Positions 36,879-49,168 of a DNA stretch of 64,000 nucleotides are shown piece by piece. The stretch is from Spirodela intermedia (Eukaryota > Streptophyta > Magnoliopsida > Alismatales > Araceae). The position numbers and the translations under genes are program-made. Under the pieces are notes generated by a model. It was not told the origin of the DNA. It saw only the letters and a program-made list of their open reading frames with translations, and made no database searches. The stretch's first letter is position 1. The number at the start of each line of letters is the position of its first letter. The stretch spans positions 3,930,501 through 3,994,500 of the forward strand of contig LR746270.1 of the NCBI GenBank assembly GCA_902729315.2, written 5' to 3'.

Positions 36879-37679
36879 ATGGCTTTAAATTATTTGATCG
36901 TTATTGTCACCATCCTCATCACATGATTGGTTTGTTGAATCTGAAGGATCTAGTGGTAAAATAGATGAAGAATGATAAAATATAATGAAAATAGATTAAA
37001 GCTGTACCTAAATCTATGAAGGCACAAGTACAAGGATAGCCTTTTGAATTAGTAGAGAGGAGTCATCCAATGACTTAGTCTAAAGAGATGGGATGCTCTA
37101 AGAGTGACTCACAATGTGTGACCTAAGGACCATAACCCACTACTTAAAAATAAGAGGTAGTTAACCTCTTGGTGTCTTTTTTCAATTGAGTTTATCATAA
37201 AATTAAAATAAGACAGTCTCTACACATATTTATATTTATACTCATATCTACAAGAGAGGTCATAATCTTAAATACTCTAGTAGATCTTCTAGTAGATTCA
37301 CTAATAGATCTACTAGAGAGTATTACTCTAAAATATGATGAGTTTGTTCATCTGAAAGAAATATGATGACACTAGTTCATCTAAAAGAAATCTCATCTGA
37401 AAGAAATATTTTAGAGTTTTTTCAGTTAATCCTATCATAAAAGAAAGATAATATATTTATCAAAAATCACATTCCTCATCTCTCTAGTAGTTCTTCTTAA
37501 TGACATCAGTTCTTAAGTATGTTGAGTTTGTTCTTCTAAAGTGGGAGGCATAATGACATTATTTTAATCTGAAGTTATTTCTTAATCAATATTAGTTAAG
37601 ATAATATTATCAAGATCATTTTCAATAACAATAGAAGTAATATATTTACATATTCATTTTCAAAATCAATGTCTCTAAC

Positions 37680-38555
37680 TTTATCTCCCCTCATAAAGTC
37701 AACATTCTCAAAGCAATTAGTATTTTTCCTTCTTAAAAATAACCTTAGTAGTGGGATTATAAAATATAAACCCCTTTGACCTTTTTAGGTATCTAACAAT
37801 ATAGTAACTAATTATTTTAGAATTAAGCTTTCTTTCAAGAATCTAGAAGGTCTTGTCTCTATCAAACAACCTCAAATGTATAAATCCTTTAAATTAGGCA
37901 TATGATCCATCCAAAACTCATAAAAGTGTTTTGATAGTTACCTTAGTTGAAACTCAATTAGATAAGTAAGTTGTAGCTTTTAGTGCTTATCTATAGAGAT
38001 TATATGACAAGGTAGATTGACTAATCATACTCTTTACCATATCTTTAAGCATTCTATTTCATCATCAACAACACTATTCATGCTCAGAAATCCTAGCATT
38101 GTATATTATGGGATGATGTCACACTGTTCTAGAAATTTATCAAAAGGTTCGAGATGTTGTCCACTTGATCCACCATATCTACTATAGTATTCATCACCAC
38201 GATCTGATCTAATGGCCTTAATCTATTTGTTGAATTCATTCATAACTTTAGTCTTACATTTCTTAAACACATCTAGTGATTGAGAATTCTCATGAATAAG
38301 ATACAATTAGTTAAATCGAGAATAATTGTCTATGAATATAATAATATATTGTTGATCATTCTAGGAGGTTGTGGGGAATGGTCTACAAATATTCGTATGT
38401 ATTAACTCTAAGAAGTCTAAAACTTAATTGACACTTGTTTTCTTTATGTTTATTCTTTTTTCTTTGATACATTCGATACAAGTGTCAAAATCTTTATAAC
38501 TAAATGAGTCAAAAATTTCATCAAACACAAGTAAGTCAATTCTTTTTTTAGGTTT
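37680..38555 (-). pseudogene. Copia integrase core and linker remnant
   Basis: Minus-strand pieces near 38040-38250 read IKAIRSDRGDEYYSRYGG and FLSMNSVV, matching the second catalytic Asp region of copia integrase and the segment before its Glu. At 37690-37900, pieces such as YLKRSKGFIFYNP match the linker after integrase. Multiple stops and shifts are present. Confidence 0.7.
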
Positions 38556-38560
38556 ATGAC

Positions 38561-40183
38561 TGATAAGTCTTCATTATCATGAGTTAATAATTAGTAAATA
38601 ATATAGTTTTAGCCTTAACTCATAATAAATAGACTTATATTTGTGTTAAAGTGTGAAAAGTGGTTTTCAGTTGATTAACGTGAATTTTGGGTAATTATGT
38701 AATTTTATGCAATTTTTACAATCTTAGTTTTGAGATAAATGAAGGAAAAGAAATTAAAATAAAAATATAGCAAAATGAGAGAATCCGCCGGCCAATCGGG
38801 CTTGTAAGCAAGTCAGAAGTGCAGTCGGGCAGGAGCCGCGAGCAGCGGCTCGAGCGACTTGAACCAATTGGGGCACATGTGCACCACTTCTCTTCCACAT
38901 CACCGGTGGCCAGCCGACTGTGGGGCAAGGAATGGTCATACACATATGAGAAAGGGACTTGATTGGGAATGTAATATTACTTTATATTCACCAAAAACTT
39001 CAGTGCACAACTGATGTGGGACTAAACTTGTGTCACCTTCCCCAAAAAGGAAGGGCAACCAACGAGGGTTCGAATCCTCCTAGAGCCAAAATTCATATTT
39101 TTATCTGATTATTGCAACTTTTTTGCAAATCGTCGGTGAAGGATTAGGCAACCAAAATCGCTAGATCATCGGCGAAAATCTCATCAACGCGATTCGCAGA
39201 GCATTGTTACTAAAATTACTGAACGATTCATGATAAAAGGATTGTGAATCCATTGAGTAAAGCATCTCTAATTGATCGACGAATAAGCCATCGTCGGGAA
39301 GAGGGTGATCCACCAGGAGACAAGTCGCCACCTCTATAGAGCGTACCAGATGCGATGAAGAGCCTCCTCTTGCTACGCGGACCTGATGATGAGGCTCCCT
39401 AACACGTGCCCCACCTACATTCAACTCCTCTCTATCAGGTGACAGCCGCTGGAGAGCCGCAAAGTCGTCATTTTTTCACTCCACCAGGTGATAGCCACCG
39501 AAGATGATTCAACAACCTATTTCATTGTTCTCTAGACTTTGCAATGAGATCTAGAGATTGCTCACATTGTCTTTGTCCAAAGAGAGCCTTCGAGGCCATG
39601 GACACTACACAACTATCCTCCCAAATGCTCAGGATTCTAGTGCATCGCCGACGCATCGTTGCCACGACACCAGAACTCTATTTTCCTACTTTCAACTTAC
39701 TTTACACTTCATTTAGTGATAATTTGTGTGATTTTAATTTACCAAAATAGACTCTGTTCAATTACGATTCTTCTAACTTTTACAAATTTTAATTTGATCA
39801 ATTAAAATGTTTGTAATCGCTTATGTAAGAATCATTGGGCGGAACTTTGTTTCCACCCGATTTATGTTCGCTAGGTGTTGACGTCATCCTGACGTCTGCA
39901 CCTTTATTTCTATTTTTTGTGAATTTTAAATATATTTTCTTTTTATTTCTTAGTATAAAATTTATAGAAAATAATATTCTTTGAAAACAATTCTAAATAA
40001 TTACCAGATATTATATTACATCCCTATGATCGACCTAGAAATTACTACTATTTTTAAAAGTTTTATTGAATTATACTTGATATATTTATTCAGAAACACT
40101 TCTAAATATCCAAAAATTCATATTTTCTAGTTTTATCAATTTTAAATTTGTGTGATTTATTATACAACGACTGAGTCACGTCA
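38561..40183 (+). mobile_element. Solo Athila-like LTR, plus orientation
   Basis: It starts TGATAAGTC and ends GAGTCACGTCA, with perfect ATGAC duplications (38556-38560 and 40184-40188). It is 1623 bases, close to the 1614-base reference, but lies in opposite orientation to the complete element. The B box is at 39067-39077. The insertion interrupts the integrase region of the copia element in gene D, so it is the younger of the two. Confidence 0.93.
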
Positions 40184-40219
40184 ATGACCTAATCTCTTGT
40201 GTCATAATGAAGTAGAATT

Positions 40220-40423
40220 TTATTGATTAATTTTATTTTTTTTACTCCTTAAAGTAATATGTAGGATTTTATTAGAAGGAAGTATTATGTTGAGTAAGTA
40301 TAAGTTATCATGACTTGATAAAATATTGGTATCAATATGATTTAAATTATCAAAGAGATTAAATTTTTTATTTCTAAATATACAACCACAACCAAATTTG
40401 TCTAAGTTAGAAATAGAAATCAA
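40220..40423 (-). pseudogene. Copia GAG-pre-integrase remnant
   Basis: The minus frame ISISNLDKFGCGCIFRN followed by DNLYLLN resembles the segment between protease and integrase in Tork/TNT-type copia elements. It sits between the solo LTR and gag in the expected order. Confidence 0.6.
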
Positions 40424-40953
40424 GTTCTATCTAAAAGATGGTATAACATAAGTCTTAATTAAATCAAAATAGTGACTAATTTTTAACAATAACCTAAAAG
40501 TTTCTATTGACTCTACTATTGTATCTTTCTTCATCAATTAACTTACAATAATAGAGACAACCCTGCATAGACACACTTACATGGATAATAACACTAGAGT
40601 CTATCCACCATGTGTGTAAGGGTACATAAGTTAGATTAACCTTTGAACAACTAAAATGAGAATGTCACATTTATTAGTACCAAATATGATATTTAGTATA
40701 TTTTTTCTTCATGTGTCTATTATACTTACATAAGAAATAAGTCTATTTTTTATCTTATTTGATTTTTTATTTCTTTATTACTAGTCTACCTAAAGCTTCA
40801 TTAACCATAGGTCCTTTTTTTAATTTAGTTTTACACATCATGGCTAAATGAATAGTCTTATACTTATCTTACTTCACTCTTTCTTCTTCTCATATACAAT
40901 GTGATATGAGTTCATTTAGAGATCATTTGTTTCTTTGAAAATTATAGTTCACC

Positions 40954-41414
40954 TTACATCAATTCAATTGGTGTAAGAAGAGAAATTAAAATCAAGTGCA
41001 TGAATAAATCTTTCAATAGCTCTAACTTTAGTGCCTTTAGTTTTGACACAAAATGAGACATCTCAAAAATATACTCCCTTATATTTTTCTTGTCTTTATA
41101 CTTCATAGAGATGAGTTTCATTAAGATTGTATTTATTTTGGCTTTATCATCCTTACTAATTTTTTTCTCAAATTTTTCAAAGAAAACTCTTGTTATAGCG
41201 ACCTTTTCAAACAAAGTGTCCCTAAGGCTTCTAGAATGACACACTTCAAGACCATAAGACTCATGTGATTTGATCAGTCTCTTTTATTTGTATTTCTCTT
41301 ATACTCATGAGAGTTTGTGAGATGATCTTCTTTTAAGATAATATCTAGATCCATGGAATCAAGAACAAGCATAATGTTATCTTTACATGCCTTGAAGTTG
41401 ATGCCATCTAGCAT
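40954..41414 (-). pseudogene. Copia Gag remnant
   Basis: Starting with ATG at 41414 (minus strand), the sequence reads MLDGINFKACKDNIMLVLDS, and after a frame change LISMKYKDKKNIREYIFEM and SKLKALKLELL. These are typical Gag motifs of plant Ty1/copia elements (UBN2 type). Two stops and a frameshift make it non-functional. Confidence 0.8.
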
Positions 41415-43036
41415 AATAATATAATTTATATAGATAGAAATAGTAGAAGTAGAACTTAAATTTGTACAAAGAACAATATAAAACTCACATAAGTAACTTG
41501 ATTTTCAAATGATAGTATTGCTTATCATAAGATATCGAGTGTAATATTAAGACTTTATTTTTAGACAATAATATTAATCGCAAGTGATATCTTAGTGTGA
41601 TAAATAAATATTGACAATAAGTATCTATCAAATAATAAGCCTTTCTTTCGACCAACTTATTATTCACATAAAAGTATCAAATAATTATCACATATTTACT
41701 ATTACAAATACTTGTAATTTTAAAAATATTAAACTTTCCTTTGGACCAAATAGTATCTAGAAAAGCACATACACAATATCTTATGCATTGAAAAAATAAA
41801 TATCCACAAGAGAGCCTATTTTGGTGGGATGTTACTTCAAGTAATAATTTTAAAATTTTAAACATGTATCAAGATTTGAATCATGATAGTTTTTTGACAT
41901 TTAACTATACTCAATAGAATAATAATCATTGAAAATTTCAAATAACTTCATAAATAATTTTTGAAATAAAATCATCAATAATATTTTAGATATAATATGG
42001 TCTAAAATATATAATTTTATAGTCATGACGTCAATAGAAGAAATGATGATATCATCACTATAGACTGGTGCACCATCTAACTTGATCAGCGTAACGCACC
42101 ATTCTGACTGTTTGGCTCACACTAAGCTGATCACCTAAATTAGCATAAGCTGACCCGTGCATCTGAACCAACGTGCATCTTGTTCACACGACGAACAGGC
42201 AACTATTTCACATGACATGCAGCCATTTCACATGACGAACCGACGGGCGGCACCTAAAACACCACGTGATGGTTCCTATCCCATCCGACATGCACCAAAA
42301 AAATGGTGCGGTCATTTCACGTGGCGAACTGGTGCACGAATCGTCGTACAAAGGGAGAAGCTTGTCAAGCCACATCAAGCTCGGTCCAAAGGGGGGAGTG
42401 GGATACCAGGTCATTCTAGTGCCTTAGGGGTTGGAATGGTTGGCCCAAGGTGGCCTCCCATTTGAAAAATGGAACTGTAGTGGTCACCCTTCCTTTCACA
42501 TCCCCCCTGGTGATTTCCAAAAGGCCTAGAAACCATCATTCGGCGAGAGGAAGATGAAGAACCAAATGGGTTATGGGCGTGCAGAAGCCGCACAGCCCTC
42601 CACCTCTGACACAACATTTTGAAACCCTCTAGCGTCAGCCTATGCCTCTTCTTTGCCTTCTAGACCCCTCTAGTGTGTAGACATCCGAAAGCACCATCCA
42701 CTACTCTCTAACCTTCTATCTAACAACGTAAATGGGAAAGAGGAATGGCTGGGCCCCTCCTACAGCCCTTGATTTCTAAGTGAAAATATTCCTTTGAGAA
42801 AGAGAGGAAGAGAGGTGTGTAGAAACCACTACTCCTCTACAAGGAAAAAAGAGAAGTCAACACACTCATCTACATGGCCTATACAGCCATTAGTCCATCT
42901 ATAGGAAGGTAAAAAACCTTATGATTTCCACAATGGACGTCTAAATCCATTCTCAAAACAAGGCATAAAAAATGATACCAAGATGAACAAATAATAATGA
43001 ACAATATGTCAGCCTCTAAAAACTCAAACACATTTA
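41415..43036. other. Unassigned DNA between copia gag and primer site
   Basis: Copia gag normally begins within about 100 bases of the primer site, yet 1.6 kb intervenes here. The part at 41415-42050 is AT-rich. The part at 42060-42720 is clearly GC-richer, with recurring CACATGAC/CACGTGGC-like motifs. No LTR ends, coding domains or target duplications were recognised. It may be a nested insertion. Confidence 0.4.
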
Positions 43037-43683
43037 GCTCTAATATCACTTGTTGAATCTGAAGGATCTAGTGTTGAGATAGATAGAGAATGATAAAATA
43101 TATTGAAAATAGATTAAAGCCATACCTAAATCTATAAAGGCAAAAATATGATGATAGGACTCACGATATCTTTAAATAAGAGGTGATCTAAGGACTATGA
43201 CCCTCTATTTATAAATAAGAGGTGGTTATCCTTTTAAGGTTTTTTTTCTAATTTAGTCCAAAATAAAATTAGAATAAGATCTAGTCTCCACACATATTTA
43301 TATTTATGTTCATACTTATGAGAGAGGTCATAATCTCAAATACTTCAATTCTAATGAAACACTTTATAATATATAATTGTCCACACTAAGATTAACTACA
43401 ACATAGTTCTCTTCTCGACCCTCATAGATGCTACCGAGCCACCTTTGCGTTAGTCTATTATGGGGTGGAAATAGTCAGAACTTGTACCACTAAACATACC
43501 AAGCCTTCTCTGTGGTGAAACATTTCCCATTTGTCCACAGCTTAGTAGTATGGTGGAACATACAATTTTTTCCTTTTGCTAGGCATGAAGTGTGGTCGTT
43601 GTTGTATCACTTTGATTACAAGTGACAAGCCATGTTGCCATCAATGTTGCCTCAGTCTTGGTGGCTTCTGTTATCTATACTAA

Positions 43684-44389
43684 TAGGTGGTAGGATCCCA
43701 TTCTTCAACAAAAGTGGGAGAGGGACAGCGTTGGCAAAGAAATGTTGATGGAAAGAACTGAATTAGTTGTTGTCTGATCAAGATACACCCAGAGGAGGGA
43801 TGCTGAAAGAAGTATTATTGAGTGAACTGATCAGAGGTGCTTAGACGAGCTGACAATGTTTTCTATGCTCATAGTTCTTAGTTTGATTGAAGAAAATTTT
43901 ATCCATAGCACATCTCACTCTATCAAACCAGGTCATTGGAGACTATTTCAACCTATGAATCTCTTAGTTTTCACACCTTTTCTTGATGATACCATAACTC
44001 CCTCCTAAAGAGTATCATTTGAGTATCATTCAAACCTGAATAGCTTACAAATATGAGATCTAGAATGAAAAAAATGGAAAGAAAAGCCGAATTATGAAGA
44101 CAAATAAACCAATTCCTCTAGTAGTATTCTTAAATTACCATAGCATCCAACTCAAGTCAATGGAGAAGAAGAATTTACTCTTCATATCACTTTTTTCATT
44201 ATGTACCACTGTTGTAATGCAACTTCTGAAAACTAGTAGTAGTCTTAAGTCAATCAACAAATGCTCCTACATAAACTATTGTACCACTATTCATGATTTT
44301 TGCCCACATATAATATCAAGTCGATTTTACTATCAATTTTCACATGGCAGGCCTGCTATGTGTTACAGTGAAAACTTTGAAACAATTTA
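43684..44389. repeat. Host unit U2/U3 junction: R6 remnant joined to R1 and R2
   Basis: A short R6 piece (43700-43810) is joined directly to R1 at about 43845, so R7 and the linker are deleted. R1 and early R2 continue to about 44389 and match 59560-60060 and 10430-10750. Confidence 0.65.
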
Positions 44390-44895
44390 AAATTTGCATG
44401 CCATTAACCCGTCTCCCATATCATAATCCATTTAGCCTGGTAAACTCTTAAGAAGTTCATCATCAGTTATTAAATGGCAAACATATTTACGATAAAAATA
44501 CTTTTAAAGAGTGAAAACATCTGAAGGGGGAAAAATCATCCATGTAACTTTTTCTTCTTTCTTAAAAAACTTGCTCTCCTCACCTGCGCATTCTCCTTTT
44601 TCTACAAATCATTAGTCTAGCAGAGGCCATAAACAAGATAAGCTTGGATAAAGTTTTTTCGGGACTGTTGTCTTCCAGCCTCGAACACCAACTGGGGAAA
44701 CCAGGTATGGAAGAAGCCAACGAATATATGGCTTCATTTCTATTGCCTTGTCCCTGGGCTGCAGTGCCATACCTAGACTCCGCCTTTTGTATAACTGCAA
44801 GGATAATCAGTAGTAACGCACTTGCTTTTTCACCCCTGCTCTGTAGGTATTCAAGAGCCGTACAACTCATCTCCGCAGTGATGTTGTGGAACTAG
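44390..44895 (-). repeat. Inverted R2-R3 segment in U3
   Basis: In reverse complement this matches the R2 end and R3 start of U1 (about 10930-11500). Shared landmarks are GAGATGAGT-GTACGGC, GGCGGA-TC, CCATACCTGGTT, and GATATGGGAGAC-GGT. All other units carry this block on the plus strand. Frames in it, including 44580-44870, reflect repeat sequence and are not genes. Confidence 0.75.
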
Positions 44896-45412
44896 TTGGG
44901 GACAATGATTAAAGAAACTATGTGTGTCTTGGGAAACTAATGTTTTCTGAGGGTACTGATAACATGCGAATTACGCATGTTAAGTATGACATAATTTGGA
45001 CAATTAATGTCTAATTTTATGTAAAATGACATTTAACTATACATAAAATAAGTGAAGCATAATTTACAATGAATGTTCTAAATACATGCTTGATTTTATG
45101 ATTTTGTGGAACTAGATAGCTGGTGGTGATGCACTTGCTTATTCACCCCTGCTCTGTAGGTGTTCAAGAGCCGTACAACTCATCTCTACAGCGATGCTGT
45201 GGAACTAGTTGGGGAAAATGATTAAAGAAACTGTGTTTCTTGGGACACAATCGTTTCTGAGGGTACTAATAACATGCGAATTATGTATGTTAAGCATGAC
45301 ATAATTTGGACAATTAATATCTAATTTTATGTAAAATGACATTTAACTATACATAAAATAAGTGAAGCATAATTTACAATAAATGTTCTAAATACATCCT
45401 TGATTTTGTGAA
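44808..45412. repeat. Direct tandem duplication, period about 305 bases
   Basis: Copies at about 44808-45112 and 45117-45412 share the end of the inverted R2 block (GTACAACTCATCTC, GTGGAACTAGTTGGGG) and AT-rich sequence with TAAAATGACATTTAACTATAC. Similarity is high, so the duplication is younger than the host unit array. Confidence 0.8.
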
Positions 45413-48400
45413 TTTTTCATATTTTCTATAGCAGGTGTATTTATTTATTGATATGTTTCACTTGAATAATAATTAGAAAGAAAATTTTATTTGATTTTTA
45501 AATTATGATTTGAATATTTTATACTGATTTGATTTTATCAAATTATTTTTATGATTTTTAGAGATTTTTTGGATTTTTATGAGTATTTTAAGATTTATTT
45601 TAGGTTTAAATGCATATTCTAAATGTTTTTCTATTTTTTCAGAATTTTTTATTAAATCCGAATTGATATTAGTGCTTTGAATCATGATTATTTACATTAT
45701 AAAACAATACATATGATTTTATGATATATTATGAATCTCCTAAGCCCAAGTTAACTCATGTATAAATGAGCTTCGATTTGCCATGTTGATTTCTCCTTTG
45801 TGCCTAATTTATTATATTTATTTGTTTAATGGGTAATGGGCTTTATTTTAATATTAGGTTTCAGGTCATATTAGGCCCATGGGCCAGCTGGACAGCCCAC
45901 ATTAATTAAGGAGGAAGCCCAACAAGAAGGAGGCGTTTTCTCTCCCCTCAAATTAGGGAAACCGACACTTAAGGTAGGCAGTTCATTTCTTCATTAATTA
46001 GAGGGGTATGTGGCACCATCTGATCAACCACACCCCTCTTCCTCATTAAACGACCCTTGGGACTACTCAGCCCCTCAATCAGCACAATCCAAGGGCTGAG
46101 ATAAGTCCTAGGGTGAGGGAAGGAGAGGAGACACCCTAGGTGCCGCCCAACTCCCTTAGGCTGCCTTTGGAGAGAGAGATCTAATCCAAGGGTTGTGCAC
46201 CCTTCGTCATGATCCAAGGCCTGAGAATAGGCATAACCAAGGGGAGAATAAAGAGCTTCTAGAGGAGAGAAGGTCCATCTGTTCATAGGAGAAGGGTACC
46301 CAAAAGGGAGAAGAGGAGATCTCCAAGAACTTCACTCATTGCTCCAATCTAAGAACTCCAAGGAGGGATATGTCTGAGCACTCCAAATGACATATATAAG
46401 ACATCTTTCATGTATTTGGTTCTGTCATTATGTATTATATTTTATTTTAAATGAATGAGTGTTATATTCTTATTGTATTCTCTTCTTCTTAAGACCTTTG
46501 TAGTAAGAAAGAGTTGATCCAATTGAAGAGCAGATAGGAATTTAATTGATCCCTAGAGTGACCCTAGGTTGATCCTAGGATAGAATCCAACCACTCTAAC
46601 CTAGGTGGATCTCTTGATTTATCAAGATTGGTCATATTTCCAAAAGTGAGCAAGGTAGGGCAGATTTAGGATACTTTAGATCTTTATCCTTCCATGTTAA
46701 TATTTTGATCCTTTGATTCATCAAAGCTGAGCACTTCATTAGTAGTGGAGAATGACAAGGAGAAGTTAGGAAGTAGTTGAGTAGACTAATCTACTATTAA
46801 TCTCCTAGGTGACATAGGAAGATCTATAAAGAATAGACTTTTTATTTACATACATTAGGCTTAAGAATTCACAATCATCCCATATTTCACTATTTATTTC
46901 TCACACGATTTCCTTTTTCTTTGTGACTGAAAAATCATCACAAGAAGATTCATCTATTCCTCTCTTAGTATGTCTAAGTCAACTATCTTTCATTTTCTCA
47001 TCTCATTCTTCATCAAAAATTTAATCATGATTAAAAGCTAAATCTCTTCTAAGTTTAGAGAACTCCTTATGGTTCAACTCTGATACTTCTTAAAGTACAC
47101 TCATTATAAATTTTATTTTTGACCCTTCTTAATTATGACATTTGGAGTGATTAGGTATTGATGTGAACAAGCTGTTTCAAGCACATGGTGTACTATCTCA
47201 AATATAATATCAAATTCTAAAGTATATAGCTATAAGATATTATGAGTGTTTAGGTAAAATTAAACATGTTTTGATTTCTTTTAGTACAATCAAATACTCT
47301 AGAATAAAACAATAAGGGTACATGTGTATTAAAGTTATATATATATATATATATTAATTTAAATAACCAAATAAGTAAATACAAATAAAATAAAATACCT
47401 ATTTATGATTCAGATAGTAATAATTGTGGAAACCAAATAAATTATTTTCTTTAAATCAGATAACAAAACATTAAATAGTGTCTGATCATGTTCTACAAAC
47501 CAAAACAGAATTTCAAATATCATAAAAAATTGAAAATTGAATAAAAGGGAAAGCTTTGGTATCTCCTACAAGCCGAAGTTGCTGTGCGGTAATGGTAACA
47601 CCAAGTGAACGACAGGTGGTGCAGGAGAGATTGTTGCTAATGGAAAGAGGGAGGAGAAAGAGAAAGAGAAGCACTGAAGAGAGAAGGTAAGAAAGAGAAA
47701 GAATGAGATCATGAAAAGAGGAGAGAGAGAGAGAGAGAGAGACCAAAATTGAGAGAAAGAGAGAAGGAAAGAGGTGGATCATGAGTAAGAGAGAAAAATG
47801 ATAGCTGCAGCAAAGGATAGAGGGGAGAAGAGAGAGAGGAGGAGGGAGGAGAGGGAGAAAAAGGGGTGATGGAGAGAGGGAAATTGTGAGAAAAAGAGGT
47901 TGAAAACTGGAGAGAAAAAAAGAAGAGGAGAGAAGGTAAGGAAAGGAGGGGAAAAAAGAAGTAGAAGAGGGAGGAAAAATAGGAAACAATTTTTTTTTTT
48001 TAAATGAAAAGGTATGAAGGCCAGGAGAGAGTGATGATAGAGGTAGAGAAGAGGGAGAAGGCAGATGAAACATATAATATACAAATGGAGATGGTCACTC
48101 TAGCAAGGGATGCAGTGATAGGCCAGAATAGCCCTAGCTTGTAGCCAAAGTTTTCTTCTGTCTTATATAATATATAAAAATAACTATCCCAAAAATTAAA
48201 ATGGATGGAATATCAGTTACATAATTTTTAAAGTAAATAAATATCACAAAAATACTTCTTTGTATGTCATTTAATCATAAAATTGTGGTAAGACTACACA
48301 CATGTATCTTATTTCTTATTTAAAATATCATGCTATTAGGTACACACCATTGCTTATGAATTGTGTCTCTTATCAATAACATCCTGAATGTGTGCATGTG

Positions 48401-48450
48401 GCCAAGGAAATATCAAGGAACCAATGGCAAATGGAGAAACAAGTAAGAAT
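45413..48450. other. Unassigned AT-rich and purine-rich DNA in U3
   Basis: No homology to the other units was found. Contents are AT-rich sequence (45420-45830), a moderately GC-rich part with unsupported frames (45830-46330), a (TA)n run at about 47337-47355, and a long GA-rich stretch on plus (47640-48010). The latter creates the Leu/Ser/Phe-rich minus frame at 47513-48073, which is an artefact. It replaces part of R3 and may be one or more old insertions. Confidence 0.45.
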
Positions 48451-48473
48451 ATTCTTTATTTTCTCCATTTGCC
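48426..48473. repeat. Perfect 14-bp inverted repeat (hairpin)
   Basis: GGCAAATGGAGAAA at 48426-48439 is the exact reverse complement of TTTCTCCATTTGCC at 48460-48473, with a 20-base loop. It lies at the junction where U3 block R3 resumes. It may be a repair scar or a terminal hairpin of an inserted element. Confidence 0.75.
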
Positions 48474-49132
48474 GTTGTCGAAAAGGGGCGGCAAAGAAAT
48501 CTGTACTAGTTTTCCTTTTTCTTAACTATGCACTAAGATAAAAGAATATAAAGTCACGACTAGATATTGTCGAATATGGTGATTACATCACGAGCAGAAG
48601 AAAAGAAGGTGAGAGGTCAAAATCTGTACTAGACCTCAGTCCCCCTTTTTTAATATTGGTTTCGTTGGCAGGAAGGCAAGAGGGAGGCGAAAGGCCGCAC
48701 ACAATCAAACCCTGTATTTAATATTACAAGGACTAAAGATAGTGGGCATTAGTAAAAGTAGATTCCAAAAGATAAGACCAGACCATGTGCATAGCAACAC
48801 TATATTTACAAGGTAACTTGGGATATTAACAGGTTTGTCCTTGAAAATGGTGATGGCTCTTTGACTTCAAGGCAACGTATATATATTATAATCCTTAGAA
48901 TGAAAGAGATACAGTTTTACAGTTAATTTATAAATCCCATATAGTTTTCCTAAAATATCCTACCATATTCTTAGGTTACATTCAAAACTCGAACATATTG
49001 TGTCCTTGAATTGAAATGAAATGGCGTAAATTAGAGAGAGGGTCGGAGAGAGAGAGAGAGCGAGAGGTAGCAAAAGAGAGCGGGACCGAGAGGCAGAGAG
49101 CCGGAGATAGAGCACGAGAAGAGAGAGAGAGA

Positions 49133-49168
<36 letters not shown>

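Larger units (their letters stand above)
36933..43403 (-). mobile_element. Ty1/copia element inside gene D, RT-deleted
   Basis: Ends are TGTTG and CAACA. Flanks are TGGTT (36928-36932) and TAGTT (43404-43408), a target duplication with one change. The right LTR is 43051-43403. A matching left LTR starts at 36933 and can be aligned to about 37270, after which the copies differ. A degenerate initiator-Met primer site (GCTCTAATATCAC on plus, 43037-43049) shows minus orientation. Gag, pre-integrase, integrase and linker remnants are present, but RT and RNase H are missing. A solo Athila-like LTR (38561-40183) lies inside. About 1.6 kb between gag and the primer site (41415-43036) is unexpected for this group and may be a further insertion. 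Confidence 0.8.
36879..43683 (+). pseudogene. Gene D: cysteine-rich peptide pseudogene split by a copia element
   Basis: Exon 1 starts at 36879 (MALNYLIVIV...), aligned with the signal peptide of genes A and B, but has TGA after 15 codons. A copia element (36933-43403) is inserted within the signal-peptide codons. Exon 1 resumes at 43409 (LFSTLIDATEPPL) and runs into TAG. The intron donor and most of the intron are deleted, and the acceptor CAG has become CAT. Exon 2 is still visible: KCGRCCITLITSDKPCC, then HQCCLSLGGFCYLY before TAA at 43681-43683. The last CC pair is lost. No functional product is possible, but it confirms that U2 once carried the same gene. Confidence 0.85.

Noticed and set aside
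45969-46286. 105-codon minus-strand frame in the unassigned U3 region
   Set aside because: No recognisable domain, no homologue in the window and no promoter or splice context, so it is not called.
47513-48073. 186-codon minus-strand open frame rich in Ser, Leu and Phe
   Set aside because: It is the complement of a long GA-rich stretch. It resembles hydrophobic domains only through composition.
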